Of a stretch of DNA of 64,000 nt, positions 39,327 to 50,903 are shown piece by piece. The stretch comes from Sphaerotilus uruguayifluvii (lineage in GTDB: Bacteria; Pseudomonadota; Gammaproteobacteria; Burkholderiales; Burkholderiaceae_C). Below the pieces are notes generated by a model. It ran no database searches. It saw nothing but the letters and a program-made list of their open reading frames with translations, and was not told the origin of the DNA. The DNA lies in NCBI RefSeq assembly GCF_013294065.1, contig NZ_JABSNM010000019.1:1-64000 (forward strand). The letters are read 5' to 3'. Each line of letters starts with the position of its first letter. The stretch's first letter is position 1. The position numbers were made by a program, and so were the translations under genes.

Positions 39327-40940
39327 TCAGGTCGAGGCGCGGGCCTGCGTCTGTGCCTGCGCACGCTCGCGCTCGCGCAGCCGGAAGCGCTGGATCTTGC
39401 CGGTGGCGGTCTTGGGCAGCTCGTCGACGAACTCGATCTGGCGCGGGTACTTGTAGGGCGCGAGCCGGTCCTTCACGAAGGCCTTCAGCTCGGCCTCGGT
39501 GGCGCCGTGCGGCTCCTTCAGGATCACGAAGGCCTTGGTCTTGGTCAGCCCTTCTGCGTCCTCCACGCCGATGACCGCCGCCTCCAGCACCGCCGGGTGC
39601 TGCACCAGCGTGGCCTCGACCTCGAAGGGGCTGACGTAGATGCCGCTGACTTTCAGCATGTCGTCGGAGCGGCCGCCGTAGGTGTAGGTGCCGTCGGCGT
39701 TGCGCACGTACTTGTCGCCGCTCTTGGTCCAGCCGCCCTGGAAGGTCTCGCGGGTCTTCTCGCGGTTGCCCCAGTACATCATCGCGGCGCTCGGGCCCTG
39801 GATGTAGAGGTCGCCGGGCTCGCCCTCGGGCACCTCGCGGCCGTCGTCGCCGCGCAGCTCGACCCGGTAGCCCGGCACCGGCCGGCCGGTGGTGCCGTAG
39901 CGCACGTCGCCGGGGCGGTTGCTCAGGAAGATGTGCAGCATCTCGGTCGAGCCGATGCCGTCGACGATGTCGACGCCGAAGCGGGCCCTGAAGCGCTCGC
40001 CCAGCTCGGCCGGCAGCGCCTCGCCCGCCGACGAGGCCAGGCGCAGCGCCACCGCCTCGCGCGCCGGCAGCTTCGGATGCGCGAGCATGCCCGCGTAGCC
40101 GGTCGGCGCGCCGAAGAAGACGCTCGGACGCACGCCGCCCGTGCCGCCGAGCCAGCGCTGGAACACCGCCTCCGGCGTCGGCCGATCCGCCATCAGGATC
40201 GTCGTCGCGCCCACGCTGAGCGGGAAGCTCAGCGCGTTGCCCAGCCCGTAGGCGAAGAAGAGCTTGGCGGCGGAGAAGCACACGTCGTCCTCGCGCAGGC
40301 CCAGCACCGCGCGGCCGTAGAGCTCGGCGGTCCAGTAGGGGTTGCCGTGCGAGTGCACCGTGCCCTTGGGACGGCCGGTCGAGCCGGAGGAATAGAGCCA
40401 GAAGCCGGGCGCGTCCGGCCCGGTGGCCGCCGCCTTCTGCGCCGGCGCGTGCGCGGCCAGGAAGGCCTCGAGCTCGACCTCGGACGGATGCAGCGGCGCC
40501 ACCGGCCGCGACACGATCACCCGGCCCACCTCGTGGTCCGACTTGACCAGCGCGGCGTTGAGCGTCGGCAGCAGCGCGCCCGACACCAGCACCGCCTGCG
40601 CCCGCGAGTGCTCGAGCATGTAGGCGTAGTCGTCGGCGGTCAGCAGCGTGTTGACCGCCACCGGCACGATGCCGGCATGCATCGCGCCGAGAAAGCTCAC
40701 CGGCCAGTCGTTCACGTCCTGCATCAGCAGCAGCACGCGCTCTTCCCGCTTGATGCCCAGCCCGCGCAGGCCGCTGGCCAGGCGGCGCACCCGCTCGTCG
40801 AGCGCGCGGAAGGTGAGGGTGCCGAGATCGTCGACGAAGGCCGCCTTGTCCGGCCGGCCGGCATTGAGCGCGAGCAGGTGCTGGGCGAAGTTGAAGTCCG
40901 CGCCGGGCGCGGCGACGGGCAGGTCGGTGAGGTCGCTCAT
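39327..40940 (-). CDS. bclA: benzoate--CoA ligase
   Basis: Activates benzoate to benzoyl-CoA with ATP, the entry step of the box pathway. The 537-residue adenylate-forming enzyme has YSSGSTGRPKGTVHSH near residue 190, the benzoate-CoA ligase landmark FSAAKLFFAYGLGNALSFPL, DGIGSTEMLHIFLSN, YGGRSDDMLKVSGIYVSPFEVE and the catalytic-lysine segment PKTATGKIQRFRL. It is read on the minus strand after boxD with a 15-bp gap, in the BoxR-controlled left arm. Confidence 0.95.
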   Translation of the reverse strand: MSDLTDLPVAAPGADFNFAQHLLALNAGRPDKAAFVDDLGTLTFRALDERVRRLASGLRGLGIKREERVLLLMQDVNDWPVSFLGAMHAGIVPVAVNTLLTADDYAYMLEHSRAQAVLVSGALLPTLNAALVKSDHEVGRVIVSRPVAPLHPSEVELEAFLAAHAPAQKAAATGPDAPGFWLYSSGSTGRPKGTVHSHGNPYWTAELYGRAVLGLREDDVCFSAAKLFFAYGLGNALSFPLSVGATTILMADRPTPEAVFQRWLGGTGGVRPSVFFGAPTGYAGMLAHPKLPAREAVALRLASSAGEALPAELGERFRARFGVDIVDGIGSTEMLHIFLSNRPGDVRYGTTGRPVPGYRVELRGDDGREVPEGEPGDLYIQGPSAAMMYWGNREKTRETFQGGWTKSGDKYVRNADGTYTYGGRSDDMLKVSGIYVSPFEVEATLVQHPAVLEAAVIGVEDAEGLTKTKAFVILKEPHGATEAELKAFVKDRLAPYKYPRQIEFVDELPKTATGKIQRFRLRERERAQAQTQARAST

Positions 40941-40955
40941 GGCGGGTCTCCTGGA

Positions 40956-42544
<1,589 letters not shown>

Positions 42545-42548
<4 letters not shown>

Positions 42549-43018
42549 GCGGCGGCTCCGGTGAACTCGATCGCGCCCTGCGGCAGCAGGTAGAGCACGA
42601 AGGCGCGCCCGCCCGCGACGGTCGGCCGGTGCGCCGAGCCGGGGCCGTAGACGCACCAGCCCGCACCGCGGCCGTCGAAGGTGGCGCCGGCGTCGACCGG
42701 CACGATCAGGTCGATCTCGCCGTGCGGATGGCGGTGGTGCGGGCCGGCGATGTCGGCCATGTCGACCACGTCGACCGAGCAGCCGGCCAGGTCGTCGGCG
42801 GCCTTGAAGATGCGGCCGTAGCGGATGCCGCCGCCCTCGCGCTGGCACAGCCAGCCCTCGGCCACGCCGGTGCGGATGGCCTCGGCCAGCCGGGTGAAGG
42901 TGGGGGAATCTGCACCATGGTGCAGGTTCAGCCAGGCATCGAGCGTGTCGTCGAGCGGCCGACCGGCCAGCTCGGCAGCCAGTTCGCTCAGTGCGGCCCG
43001 GAAGGAGGCTTGTGACAT
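42545..43018 (-). CDS. DUF4863 family protein of the box cluster
   Basis: A 157-residue cupin-like protein. The helical N-terminus contains LDAWLNLHHGADSPTFTRLAEAIRTGVAEGWLC. The C-terminal beta region has GPHHRHPHGEIDLIVPVD, with a His cluster and Glu in cupin metal-ligand spacing, then GWCVYGPGSAHRPTVAGGRAFVLYLLP. Homologues occur in box clusters, with a role not known to me. It is the first gene of the left arm and overlaps boxD by ATGA. Confidence 0.82.
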
Positions 43019-43042
43019 GATGGATTGGCGGCTTCAGTGAGA

Positions 43043-43056
43043 TGCACTATTGTGCG
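43043..43056 (+). promoter_or_regulatory. BoxR-type operator (boxD arm, proximal)
   Basis: TGCA-CTATTG-TGCG fits the TGCA-N6-TGCA pattern described for BoxR. It lies just downstream of the predicted start point of the leftward promoter and 25 bp before the DUF4863 start codon, so binding would block transcription. Confidence 0.7.
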
Positions 43057-43065
43057 TTCTGGAAA

Positions 43066-43094
43066 ACGATAGTTATCACCCTGATCCGTGTCAA
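43066..43094 (-). promoter_or_regulatory. promoter of the DUF4863-boxD-bclA arm
   Basis: On the minus strand, TTGACA (43089-43094) is followed at exactly 17 bp by TATCGT (43066-43071). This is a good sigma-70 match, pointing at the DUF4863 gene. BoxR-type sites flank it on both sides. Confidence 0.75.
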
Positions 43095-43107
43095 GCAATA
43101 TAGTGCA
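43094..43107 (-). promoter_or_regulatory. BoxR-type operator shared by boxR and the boxD arm
   Basis: Read on the minus strand this is TGCA-CTATAT-TGCT, sharing TGCACTAT with the site at 43043. It touches the leftward -35 and covers TATAGT (43099-43104), a likely -10 for boxR whose start point would fall near the ATG at 43111. Confidence 0.7.
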
Positions 43108-43110
43108 TAC

Positions 43111-44082
43111 ATGGTGTTTCCCCTAGGCGCGATGCAGACCTCCCGCAGCCCCGATTCCGGCCGCTCCGATGCCGGCCCCGCCCTTGCCGCCGACGAGGCC
43201 GGCGAGGCCAAGAACCCCTTCCTGGTCGCGCTGGGCGAGCGGGTGCGCGAGCTGCGCGCCCGGCGCGGGCTGACGCGCAAGGCGGTGGCACAGATGTCCG
43301 AGGTGTCCGAGCGCCATCTGGCCAACCTCGAGTACGGCATCGGCAACGCCTCGATCCTGGTGCTGCAGCAGGTGGCGGGCGCCTTGCAGTGCTCGCTGGC
43401 CGAGCTGATCGGCGACATGACCACCGCCTCGCCGGAATGGCTGATGCTGCGCGAGCTGCTCGAGCACCGCAGCGAGGCCGACCTGCGCCGCGCGCGCGAG
43501 GCGCTGGTGCGGCTGTTCGACGGTGCGGCGGCGGCACCGGCGCAGCGCAGCCGCTGCATCGCGCTGATCGGCCTGCGCGGCGCGGGCAAGTCCACGCTCG
43601 GCCAGATGCTGGCCGACGCGCTGGGCTGCCCCTTCATCGAGCTGAGCCGCCAGATCGAGGCCTTCGCCGGCTGCAGCATCAGCGAGATCCACAACCTCTA
43701 CGGCACCAACGCCTACCGCCGCTACGAGCGCCGCGCGCTCGAAGAGGCGATCCAGATCTATCCGGAAGTCGTCATCGCCACGCCGGGCGGGCTGGTGTCG
43801 GATGCAGCCAACTTCAACCTGCTGCTGAACCACTGCACCACCGTGTGGCTGCAGGCCACGCCCGAGGACCACATGAACCGCGTCGCCGCCCAGGGTGACC
43901 TGCGCCCGATGGCGGCCAGCCGCGAGGCGATGGACGACCTGCGCCGCATCCTCGCCGGCCGCTCCGCCTTCTACGAGAAGGCCGACCTCGCGCTCGACAC
44001 CAGCGCCCAGGACCTGGAAGCGACCTTCGCGCTGCTGCAGGCCCGGGTGATGCAGGTGCTGGAGCCTGATCCGGCACGCTGA
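43111..44082 (+). CDS. boxR: BoxR, benzoyl-CoA-responsive repressor (HTH + shikimate-kinase-like)
   Basis: A two-domain regulator of about 323 residues. The N-terminal XRE-type HTH (residues ~40-100) contains RARRGLTRKAVAQMSEVSERHLANLEYG. The C-terminal shikimate-kinase-like domain has Walker A GLRGAGKSTLGQML, with ELSRQIEAFAGCSISEIHNLYG and YRRYERRALEEAI. Known BoxR proteins bind benzoyl-CoA through this domain and then release DNA. The start is uncertain: ATG 43111 could be leaderless, and ATG 43132 is the alternative. It is divergent from boxD and shares its operator. Confidence 0.93.
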   Translation: MVFPLGAMQTSRSPDSGRSDAGPALAADEAGEAKNPFLVALGERVRELRARRGLTRKAVAQMSEVSERHLANLEYGIGNASILVLQQVAGALQCSLAELIGDMTTASPEWLMLRELLEHRSEADLRRAREALVRLFDGAAAAPAQRSRCIALIGLRGAGKSTLGQMLADALGCPFIELSRQIEAFAGCSISEIHNLYGTNAYRRYERRALEEAIQIYPEVVIATPGGLVSDAANFNLLLNHCTTVWLQATPEDHMNRVAAQGDLRPMAASREAMDDLRRILAGRSAFYEKADLALDTSAQDLEATFALLQARVMQVLEPDPAR

Positions 44083-44182
44083 GGCCGCGCCGTCCCCCCT
44101 GGGTCAGTGGTGCAGCCGGGGTTCAGTTTGTCTATTTTTCCTGCTGCTCCTGCTTTCGCGGGAGCGCTTCAGGGAGAAAGAC

Positions 44183-45256
44183 ATGAATCCAGGGCCTTCT
44201 TCGCCGGCCGGCGCCAACAATTTCGGGGCCTTGCGCCTGTTCTTCGCGGCCCTCGTGGTCTTCGCGCATGTGCCGGAGGCCCTCGACGGTGACCGCCATC
44301 GCGAGCCGCTGACCTGGCTGTCGGGCGGGCGGCTGTCGTGCGGCGACCTGGCGGTCGATGCCTTCTTCCTGATCAGCGGCTACCTGATCCCGCACAGCTA
44401 CCTGCGCTCGGGCAGCATCGCCGGCTACCTGCACAAGCGGGTGCTGCGCATCTTCCCGGGCTTCGTCGCCGCCTACCTGGTGACGGTGCTGGTGGCGGCG
44501 CCGCTGGCCGGGGGCGACCTGCGCTCGGCGCTGGTGCCGGGCCAGCTGGCCGAGCATCTGGCGCGCATCGTGCTGCTGCACGGGCCCTTCGTGAAGGGCT
44601 CGTTCGTCGGGCAGCACTATCCCGCGCTCAACGTCAGCGTCTGGACGATTCCCTACGAGTTCAACGCCTATCTGCTGGTGATCGTGCTCGGGCTGAGCGG
44701 GATGCTGCGCCATCGCGTCGGCCTGCCGCTGCTGGCGCTGGCGCTGCTGGTGCTGGGCACCACCGGCCTGCAGCCGGGCATCGAGCTGCCGCCGACGCTG
44801 GCCAAGATCATCGGAACGCCGCAGGACAACGCCCGCCTGCTCGGCATGTTCTGCGCCGGCGCGGTCTTCCGCCTGCACGCCGACCGCATCCGCCTGGACC
44901 ACCGCGGCGCGCTCGTCGCGGCGGGCGCGCTGCTGCTGGCGCTGGGCCAGCCGCGCTGGGCCGAGCTGGCCCTGGCACCGCTGGGCGGCTACCTGATCTT
45001 CTGGTTTGCGCTGAAGGTGCATTCCCGGCGGCTGTCGCGCATCGGCAGCGGCACCGACCTGTCCTACGGCCTCTACCTCTATGCCTGGCCGGTGCAGAAC
45101 CTGCTCATCCGCCATCTGCCCGGCGCCTCGCCCTGGATGCTGGTGCCGCTGACGCTGGCGATCGCCGCCGGCCTGGGCTGGCTGAGCTGGCATCTGGTCG
45201 AGCTGCCGGCAAGCCGCTGGCGGTCGCGCGGCACTCTGGCTGCGGTCCCGGCCTGA
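44183..45256 (+). CDS. acyltransferase-3 family membrane protein (OafA/YrhL type)
   Basis: A 357-residue inner-membrane acyltransferase with about ten hydrophobic segments. It begins NNFGALRLFFAALVVFAHVPEAL with the family His near residue 29. VDAFFLISGYLIPHSYLR follows, and the RxxRI-like KRVLRIFPGF loop, and VWTIPYEFNAYLLVIV. Such enzymes acylate surface polysaccharides. It is an unexpected gene inside the box cluster, between boxR and boxC, with its own GGGAGAAAG ribosome site. The cytoplasmic His is present, so it looks functional. Confidence 0.85.
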   Translation: MNPGPSSPAGANNFGALRLFFAALVVFAHVPEALDGDRHREPLTWLSGGRLSCGDLAVDAFFLISGYLIPHSYLRSGSIAGYLHKRVLRIFPGFVAAYLVTVLVAAPLAGGDLRSALVPGQLAEHLARIVLLHGPFVKGSFVGQHYPALNVSVWTIPYEFNAYLLVIVLGLSGMLRHRVGLPLLALALLVLGTTGLQPGIELPPTLAKIIGTPQDNARLLGMFCAGAVFRLHADRIRLDHRGALVAAGALLLALGQPRWAELALAPLGGYLIFWFALKVHSRRLSRIGSGTDLSYGLYLYAWPVQNLLIRHLPGASPWMLVPLTLAIAAGLGWLSWHLVELPASRWRSRGTLAAVPA

Positions 45257-45347
45257 GTCGCGGGCGGCGGTGCCGCCTGGTCAGCCCGCCGGCTCCGGAC
45301 TTTCCCTGATTTCTGGCGTCATCTCCGGCACATGAACCGGATTGCAT

Positions 45348-45376
45348 TTGCGTCACCTCAAGACAGGCACTATGAT
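45348..45376 (+). promoter_or_regulatory. promoter of boxC-boxB-boxA
   Basis: TTGCGT (45348-45353) and TATGAT (45371-45376) are spaced 17 bp. The -10 matches consensus at five of six bases. A BoxR-type site covers the -10 and another lies downstream before the boxC start at 45430. Confidence 0.72.
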
Positions 45377-45379
45377 GCA
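45366..45379 (+). promoter_or_regulatory. BoxR-type operator over the boxC -10
   Basis: GGCA-CTATGA-TGCA; its reverse complement starts TGCA and has the N6 spacing. It covers the -10 hexamer TATGAT, so BoxR binding would exclude RNA polymerase. Confidence 0.65.
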
Positions 45380-45397
45380 TTTCATCCGCTCACCGAA

Positions 45398-45411
45398 TGC
45401 ACGATCGTGCG
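45398..45411 (+). promoter_or_regulatory. BoxR-type operator in the boxC leader
   Basis: TGCA-CGATCG-TGCG, the same TGCA-N6-TGCG form as the site at 43043. It lies 19 bp upstream of the boxC start codon and 32 bp (about three turns) from the site over the -10. Confidence 0.7.
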
Positions 45412-45429
45412 TCCCGCCAGGAGACTCCG

Positions 45430-47106
45430 ATGACCCAGACCGCTGTTCCCGTCGCCCCCGCTGCCGTCGACTACCAGACCCATCCGTCGCGCTACCGTCA
45501 CTGGAAGCTGTCGTTCGAGGGCGCGGTCGCGACGCTGTCGGCCGACTTTGACGAGAACGCCGGCCTGCGTCCCGGCTACAAGCTCAAGCTCAACAGCTAC
45601 GACCTCGGCGTCGACATCGAGCTCAACGACGCGGTGCAGCGCATCCGCTTCGAGCACCCGGAGGTGCGCACGGTGATCGTCACCAGCGCGAAGGAGAAGG
45701 TGTTCTGCTCGGGCGCCAACATCTTCATGCTCGGGGTCTCCAGCCACGCCTGGAAGGTCAACTTCTGCAAGTTCACCAACGAGACCCGCAACGGCTTCGA
45801 GGACTCGTCGAAGCATTCGGGCCTGAAGTTCCTGGCTGCGGTGAACGGCGCCTGCGCCGGCGGCGGCTATGAACTCGCGCTGGCCTGCGACGAGATCATC
45901 CTGGTCGACGACCGCTCGTCGGCGGTGTCGCTGCCGGAGGTGCCGCTGCTGGGCGTGCTGCCGGGCACCGGCGGCCTGACCCGCGTGACCGACAAGCGCC
46001 GCGTGCGCCATGATCTGGCCGACATCTTCTGCACCACCAACGAGGGCGTGCGCGGCCAGAAGGCCAAGGACTGGCGCCTGGTCGACGACATCGCCAAGCC
46101 GGCGCAGTTCGCCGCCCGCGTGCAGGAGCGCGCGCTGCAGCTCGCCGCGCAGAGCGATCGCCCGGCCGAGGCCAAGGGCGTCGAGCTGACGCCGCTGGAC
46201 CGCACGGTCGAGGCCGACGCGCTGCGCTACAGCCAGGTCACCGTCGAGATCGACCGCGCCCGCCGCGTCGCCACCTGGACGGTGAAGGCGCCGAGCGGCG
46301 CGCAGCCGACGGACGTCGCCGGCATCGAGGCCGCTGGCGCGGCCTGGTATCCGCTGGTGCTGGCGCGCGAGCTGGAGGACGCCATCCTGTCGATGCGCAC
46401 CAACGAGCTGGAGATCGGCACCTGGCTGATCAAGACCCAGGGCGACGCGGCGGCGGTGCAGGCGATGGACGCCACGCTGCTGGCGCACCAGGGCCACTGG
46501 CTGGTGCGCGAGACGACCGGCCTGCTGCGCCGCACGCTCAGCCGCCTGGATGTCTCCTCGCGCAGCCTGTTCGCGCTGATCGAGCCGGGTTCGTGCTTCG
46601 CCGGCACCTTCCTGGAGCTGGCGCTGGCCTGCGACCGCAGCTACCACCTGGCGCTGCCGGACGACGAGGCCGCCGCGCCGAAGATCACCGTCGGCGAGGT
46701 CAACTTCGGCCTCTACCCGATGGCCACCGACCAGAGCCGCCTGGCGCGCCGCTTCTATGACGAGGCCGCGTCGATGGCCGCGGTGCGCGCCGCGATCGGC
46801 CAGCCGCTCGACGCCGATGCGGCCTTCGGGCTCGGCCTGGTGACCTCCAACCCGGACGACATCGACTGGGCCGACGAGACCCGCATCGCCATCGAGGAAC
46901 GCGTGGCGATGAGCCCGGACGCGCTGACCGGCATGGAGGCCAACCTGCGCTTCAACGGCGTCGAGAACATGGTCACCCGCGTCTTCGGCCGCCTCACCGC
47001 TTGGCAGAACTGGATCTTCCAGCGCCCGAACGCCGTCGGCGAGAAGGGCGCGCTGAAGGTCTACGGCAAGGGCGACAAGGCCGCCTTCGACTGGAACCGC
47101 GTCTGA
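45430..47106 (+). CDS. boxC: benzoyl-CoA-dihydrodiol lyase BoxC
   Basis: Opens the ring of 2,3-epoxybenzoyl-CoA to 3,4-dehydroadipyl-CoA semialdehyde and formate. The 558-residue protein is a doubled crotonase-type enzyme. The N-terminal half has VFCSGANIFMLGVSSHAWKVNFCKF and VNGACAGGGYELALACDEI with PLLGVLPGTGGLTR. The C-terminal half has IEPGSCFAGTFLELALACDRSY. The start at 45430 follows CAGGAGA; an earlier ATG at 45397 lies inside the operator. It is followed by a palindromic repeat and then boxB. Confidence 0.96.
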   Translation: MTQTAVPVAPAAVDYQTHPSRYRHWKLSFEGAVATLSADFDENAGLRPGYKLKLNSYDLGVDIELNDAVQRIRFEHPEVRTVIVTSAKEKVFCSGANIFMLGVSSHAWKVNFCKFTNETRNGFEDSSKHSGLKFLAAVNGACAGGGYELALACDEIILVDDRSSAVSLPEVPLLGVLPGTGGLTRVTDKRRVRHDLADIFCTTNEGVRGQKAKDWRLVDDIAKPAQFAARVQERALQLAAQSDRPAEAKGVELTPLDRTVEADALRYSQVTVEIDRARRVATWTVKAPSGAQPTDVAGIEAAGAAWYPLVLARELEDAILSMRTNELEIGTWLIKTQGDAAAVQAMDATLLAHQGHWLVRETTGLLRRTLSRLDVSSRSLFALIEPGSCFAGTFLELALACDRSYHLALPDDEAAAPKITVGEVNFGLYPMATDQSRLARRFYDEAASMAAVRAAIGQPLDADAAFGLGLVTSNPDDIDWADETRIAIEERVAMSPDALTGMEANLRFNGVENMVTRVFGRLTAWQNWIFQRPNAVGEKGALKVYGKGDKAAFDWNRV

Positions 47107-47121
47107 ATCAGTCCTTCCCCT

Positions 47122-47212
47122 CCGTCATTCCCGCGAAAGCGGGAACCCACCCCCGTCACCGTCGTCACCGTCGTCTGCCCCTCGTGGGTTCCCGCTTTCG
47201 CGGGAATGACGG
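47122..47212. repeat. REP-like inverted repeat between boxC and boxB
   Basis: Arms at 47122-47150 and 47184-47212 are exact 29-nt reverse complements built on TTCCCGCGAAAGCGGGAA. The 33-nt centre holds near-tandem copies of CGTCACCGT. It starts 15 bp after the boxC stop and ends 18 bp before the boxB start, so the transcript would form a long hairpin between two cotranscribed genes. Confidence 0.88.
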
Positions 47213-47230
47213 CAGCCCAGGAGTCCTGAC

Positions 47231-48658
<1,428 letters not shown>

Positions 48659-48685
48659 GCTGGACAACCGAGCTGGAGATCCGCC

Positions 48686-49975
48686 GTGGACATGGCCGAC
48701 ATCGCTGACCTGACTGTCATCCGGCAGCACCTGATCGATCCCGAGATCTGCATCCGCTGCAACACCTGCGAGGCGACCTGCCCGGTGGGTGCGATCACGC
48801 ACGACGACCGCAACTATGTCGTCGACGCGGGCCAGTGCAATCTCTGCATGGCCTGCGTGCCGCCCTGTCCGACCGGCTCGATCGACAACTGGCGGCTGAT
48901 GCCGCGCGCCCGGGCCTACACGCCGGCCGAGCAGCTGCTGTGGGACGAGCTGCCGGCCGAGCTGACGCCCGAGCAGCTCGCCGAGGCCGGGGTGGCGGCC
49001 GGCGCGGCGCCCGGGGTCGAGCCGGTGGCGCCTGCGCTGCCGGCCGCGGTCGACGGCACGCCCGCCTTCGGCAGCGCGCAGTGGGGCGCCACCGTGCCGC
49101 CGTGGTCGGCCGCGCATGCCTACACCCACCTCTACGGCCCGAAGGCCGCCACGAAGACGATCACCGCGACCGTCACCGGCAATGTGCGCGTCACCGCGGT
49201 CGGCCGCGACTACGACACCCACCACATCGTGCTGGACTTCGGCGCGATGCCCTTTCCGGTGCTGGAAGGCCAGTCGATCGGCATCGTGCCGCCCGGCGTC
49301 GATGCCCACGGCAAGCCGCACCACGCCCGCCAGTACTCGATCGCGAGTCCCCGCAACGGCGAGCGGCCCGGCTACAACAACCTGTCGCTGACCATCAAGC
49401 GCGTGCTGGAGGACCACCAGGGTCGCCCGGTGCGCGGCGTGGCCAGCAACTACATGTGCGATCTGCAGGTCGGCGACAAGGTGCAGGTGATCGGGCCCTT
49501 CGGCGCCAGCTTCCTGATGCCCAACCATCCGAAGTCGCACATCGTCATGATCTGCACCGGCACCGGCTCGGCGCCGATGCGCGCGATGACCGAATGGCGC
49601 CGGCGCCTGCGCGCCAGCGGCAAGTTCGAGGGCGGCCGGCTGATGCTGTTCTTCGGCGCGCGCACGCCCGAGGAGCTGCCGTACTTCGGCCCGCTGCAGA
49701 ACCTGCCGCGCGACTTCATCGACATCGAGCTGGCCTTCAGCCGCGTCGCCGGCCAGCCGCGCCGCTACGTGCAGGACGCGATGCGCGAGCGCGCCGCCGA
49801 CCTGGCCGCGCTGCTGGCCGACCCGGACGCCTGCTTCTTCGTCTGCGGCCTGAAGGCGATGGAGGAGGGCGTGGTGCTGGCGCTGCGCGACATCGCCACC
49901 CAGGCCGGGCTGGACTGGGACACGGTCGGCGCCGCGCTGAAGCGCGAAGGCCGGCTGCACCTCGAGACCTACTGA
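48686..49975 (+). CDS. boxA: benzoyl-CoA 2,3-epoxidase reductase subunit BoxA
   Basis: Flavoprotein that passes electrons from NADPH to BoxB. It has 429 residues from a GTG start; an ATG two codons later (48692) is possible. Two 4Fe-4S motifs lie at [12 protein letters not shown] (Cys22-Cys32) and [12 protein letters not shown] (Cys51-Cys61). A ferredoxin-NADP reductase module follows a linker rich in Ala and Pro: [18 protein letters not shown] (FAD), [13 protein letters not shown] (NADP), and a C-terminal GRLHLETY. It is the last gene of the boxCBA operon. Confidence 0.95.
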   Translation: MDMADIADLTVIRQHLIDPEICIRCNTCEATCPVGAITHDDRNYVVDAGQCNLCMACVPPCPTGSIDNWRLMPRARAYTPAEQLLWDELPAELTPEQLAEAGVAAGAAPGVEPVAPALPAAVDGTPAFGSAQWGATVPPWSAAHAYTHLYGPKAATKTITATVTGNVRVTAVGRDYDTHHIVLDFGAMPFPVLEGQSIGIVPPGVDAHGKPHHARQYSIASPRNGERPGYNNLSLTIKRVLEDHQGRPVRGVASNYMCDLQVGDKVQVIGPFGASFLMPNHPKSHIVMICTGTGSAPMRAMTEWRRRLRASGKFEGGRLMLFFGARTPEELPYFGPLQNLPRDFIDIELAFSRVAGQPRRYVQDAMRERAADLAALLADPDACFFVCGLKAMEEGVVLALRDIATQAGLDWDTVGAALKREGRLHLETY

Positions 49976-50030
49976 GCGGGCGTGCCGAGCCGAGCCGGCG
50001 TTGATCTCCGGCAAATCCCGTATTCATTAG

Positions 50031-50042
50031 CCGACCGGTCGG
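50031..50042. promoter_or_regulatory. TetR-type palindromic operator upstream of the beta-oxidation operon
   Basis: CCGACCGGTCGG is a perfect 12-bp palindrome with GT-rich flanks, a form common for TetR-family repressors such as PaaR-like proteins. It lies 52 bp before the enoyl-CoA hydratase start, beside AT-rich sequence that could be a promoter (TTGATC at 50001). No TetR gene is in the window. Confidence 0.6.
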
Positions 50043-50093
50043 TCTAACAATAAGACCCACGAGACCGATCCGGCCTCTGCCCAGGATGCCCCG

Positions 50094-50903
50094 ATGCCCG
50101 ACACGACTGCGCCGCCCCCGCCGACCCTGACCCTGAGCCGACCGCGCCCCGGCGTCGCGCAGGTCACGATGTCGCGCCCGGCGGTCTTCAATGCCTTCGA
50201 CGAGCAGATGATCGCCGAGCTGGACGCGGCCTTCGCGCAGCTGGCCGAGGACGAGGGCGTGCGCGTCATCGTGCTGGCCGGCGAGGGCCGGCATTTCAGC
50301 GCTGGCGCCGACCTGCAGTGGATGCAGCGCGCCAGCACCGCCTCGCTCGACTGGAACGTCGCCGATGCGCGCCGGTTCGCCGGGATGCTGGCCCGCATCG
50401 AGGCCTGCCCGAAGCCGACCGTGGCGCGGGTGCAGGGCGCGGCGCTGGGGGGCGGCGTCGGCCTGGCCTGCGCCTGCGACCTCGCGGTCGCCGCCGACAA
50501 CGCCAGCTTCGCGGTCAGCGAGGCCCGGTTCGGCATCCTGCCGGCGGTCATCGGCCCCTATGTGACCAACGCGGTCGGCAAGCGCCAGGCCCGGCGGCTG
50601 GCGCTGACGACCACCCGCATCGGCGCGGCCGAGGCGCTGGCCATCGGGCTGGTGCAGCAGGTGGTGGCGCCGGATGCGCTGGACGCGGCGGTGGACCGCG
50701 CGGTCGACGAGCTGCTGGCCGGCGGGCCTGGCGCGCAGCGCGAGATCAAGCAGCTCTTCGCGCAGCTCGAGGTCGGCCCGATCACGCCCGAGGTGCGCGA
50801 GCTCACCGCGCAGACCATCGCCCGGGTGCGCGGCACCGACGAGGCGCGCGAGGGCTTCGCCGCCTTCCTGGGCAAGCGCCCGCCGAACTGGATGCCGCAA
50901 TGA
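50094..50903 (+). CDS. enoyl-CoA hydratase/isomerase
   Basis: A crotonase-fold enzyme of 269 residues. The oxyanion-hole segments are GRHFSAGADLQWMQRAS and VQGAALGGGVGLACACDLAV. FGILPAVIGPYVTNAVGKRQARRLALT follows, a pattern frequent in methylglutaconyl-CoA hydratase-like proteins. In this operon it most likely hydrates or isomerises dehydroadipyl-CoA downstream of BoxD (inference). Leucine-pathway hydratase is the alternative. It overlaps the next gene by ATGA. Confidence 0.85.
   Translation: MPDTTAPPPPTLTLSRPRPGVAQVTMSRPAVFNAFDEQMIAELDAAFAQLAEDEGVRVIVLAGEGRHFSAGADLQWMQRASTASLDWNVADARRFAGMLARIEACPKPTVARVQGAALGGGVGLACACDLAVAADNASFAVSEARFGILPAVIGPYVTNAVGKRQARRLALTTTRIGAAEALAIGLVQQVVAPDALDAAVDRAVDELLAGGPGAQREIKQLFAQLEVGPITPEVRELTAQTIARVRGTDEAREGFAAFLGKRPPNWMPQ

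Noticed and set aside
47151-47183. Short CGTCACCGT tandem repeats as a possible CRISPR or minisatellite
   Set aside because: There are too few and too short copies, without spacers. They lie in the centre of a REP-like hairpin.
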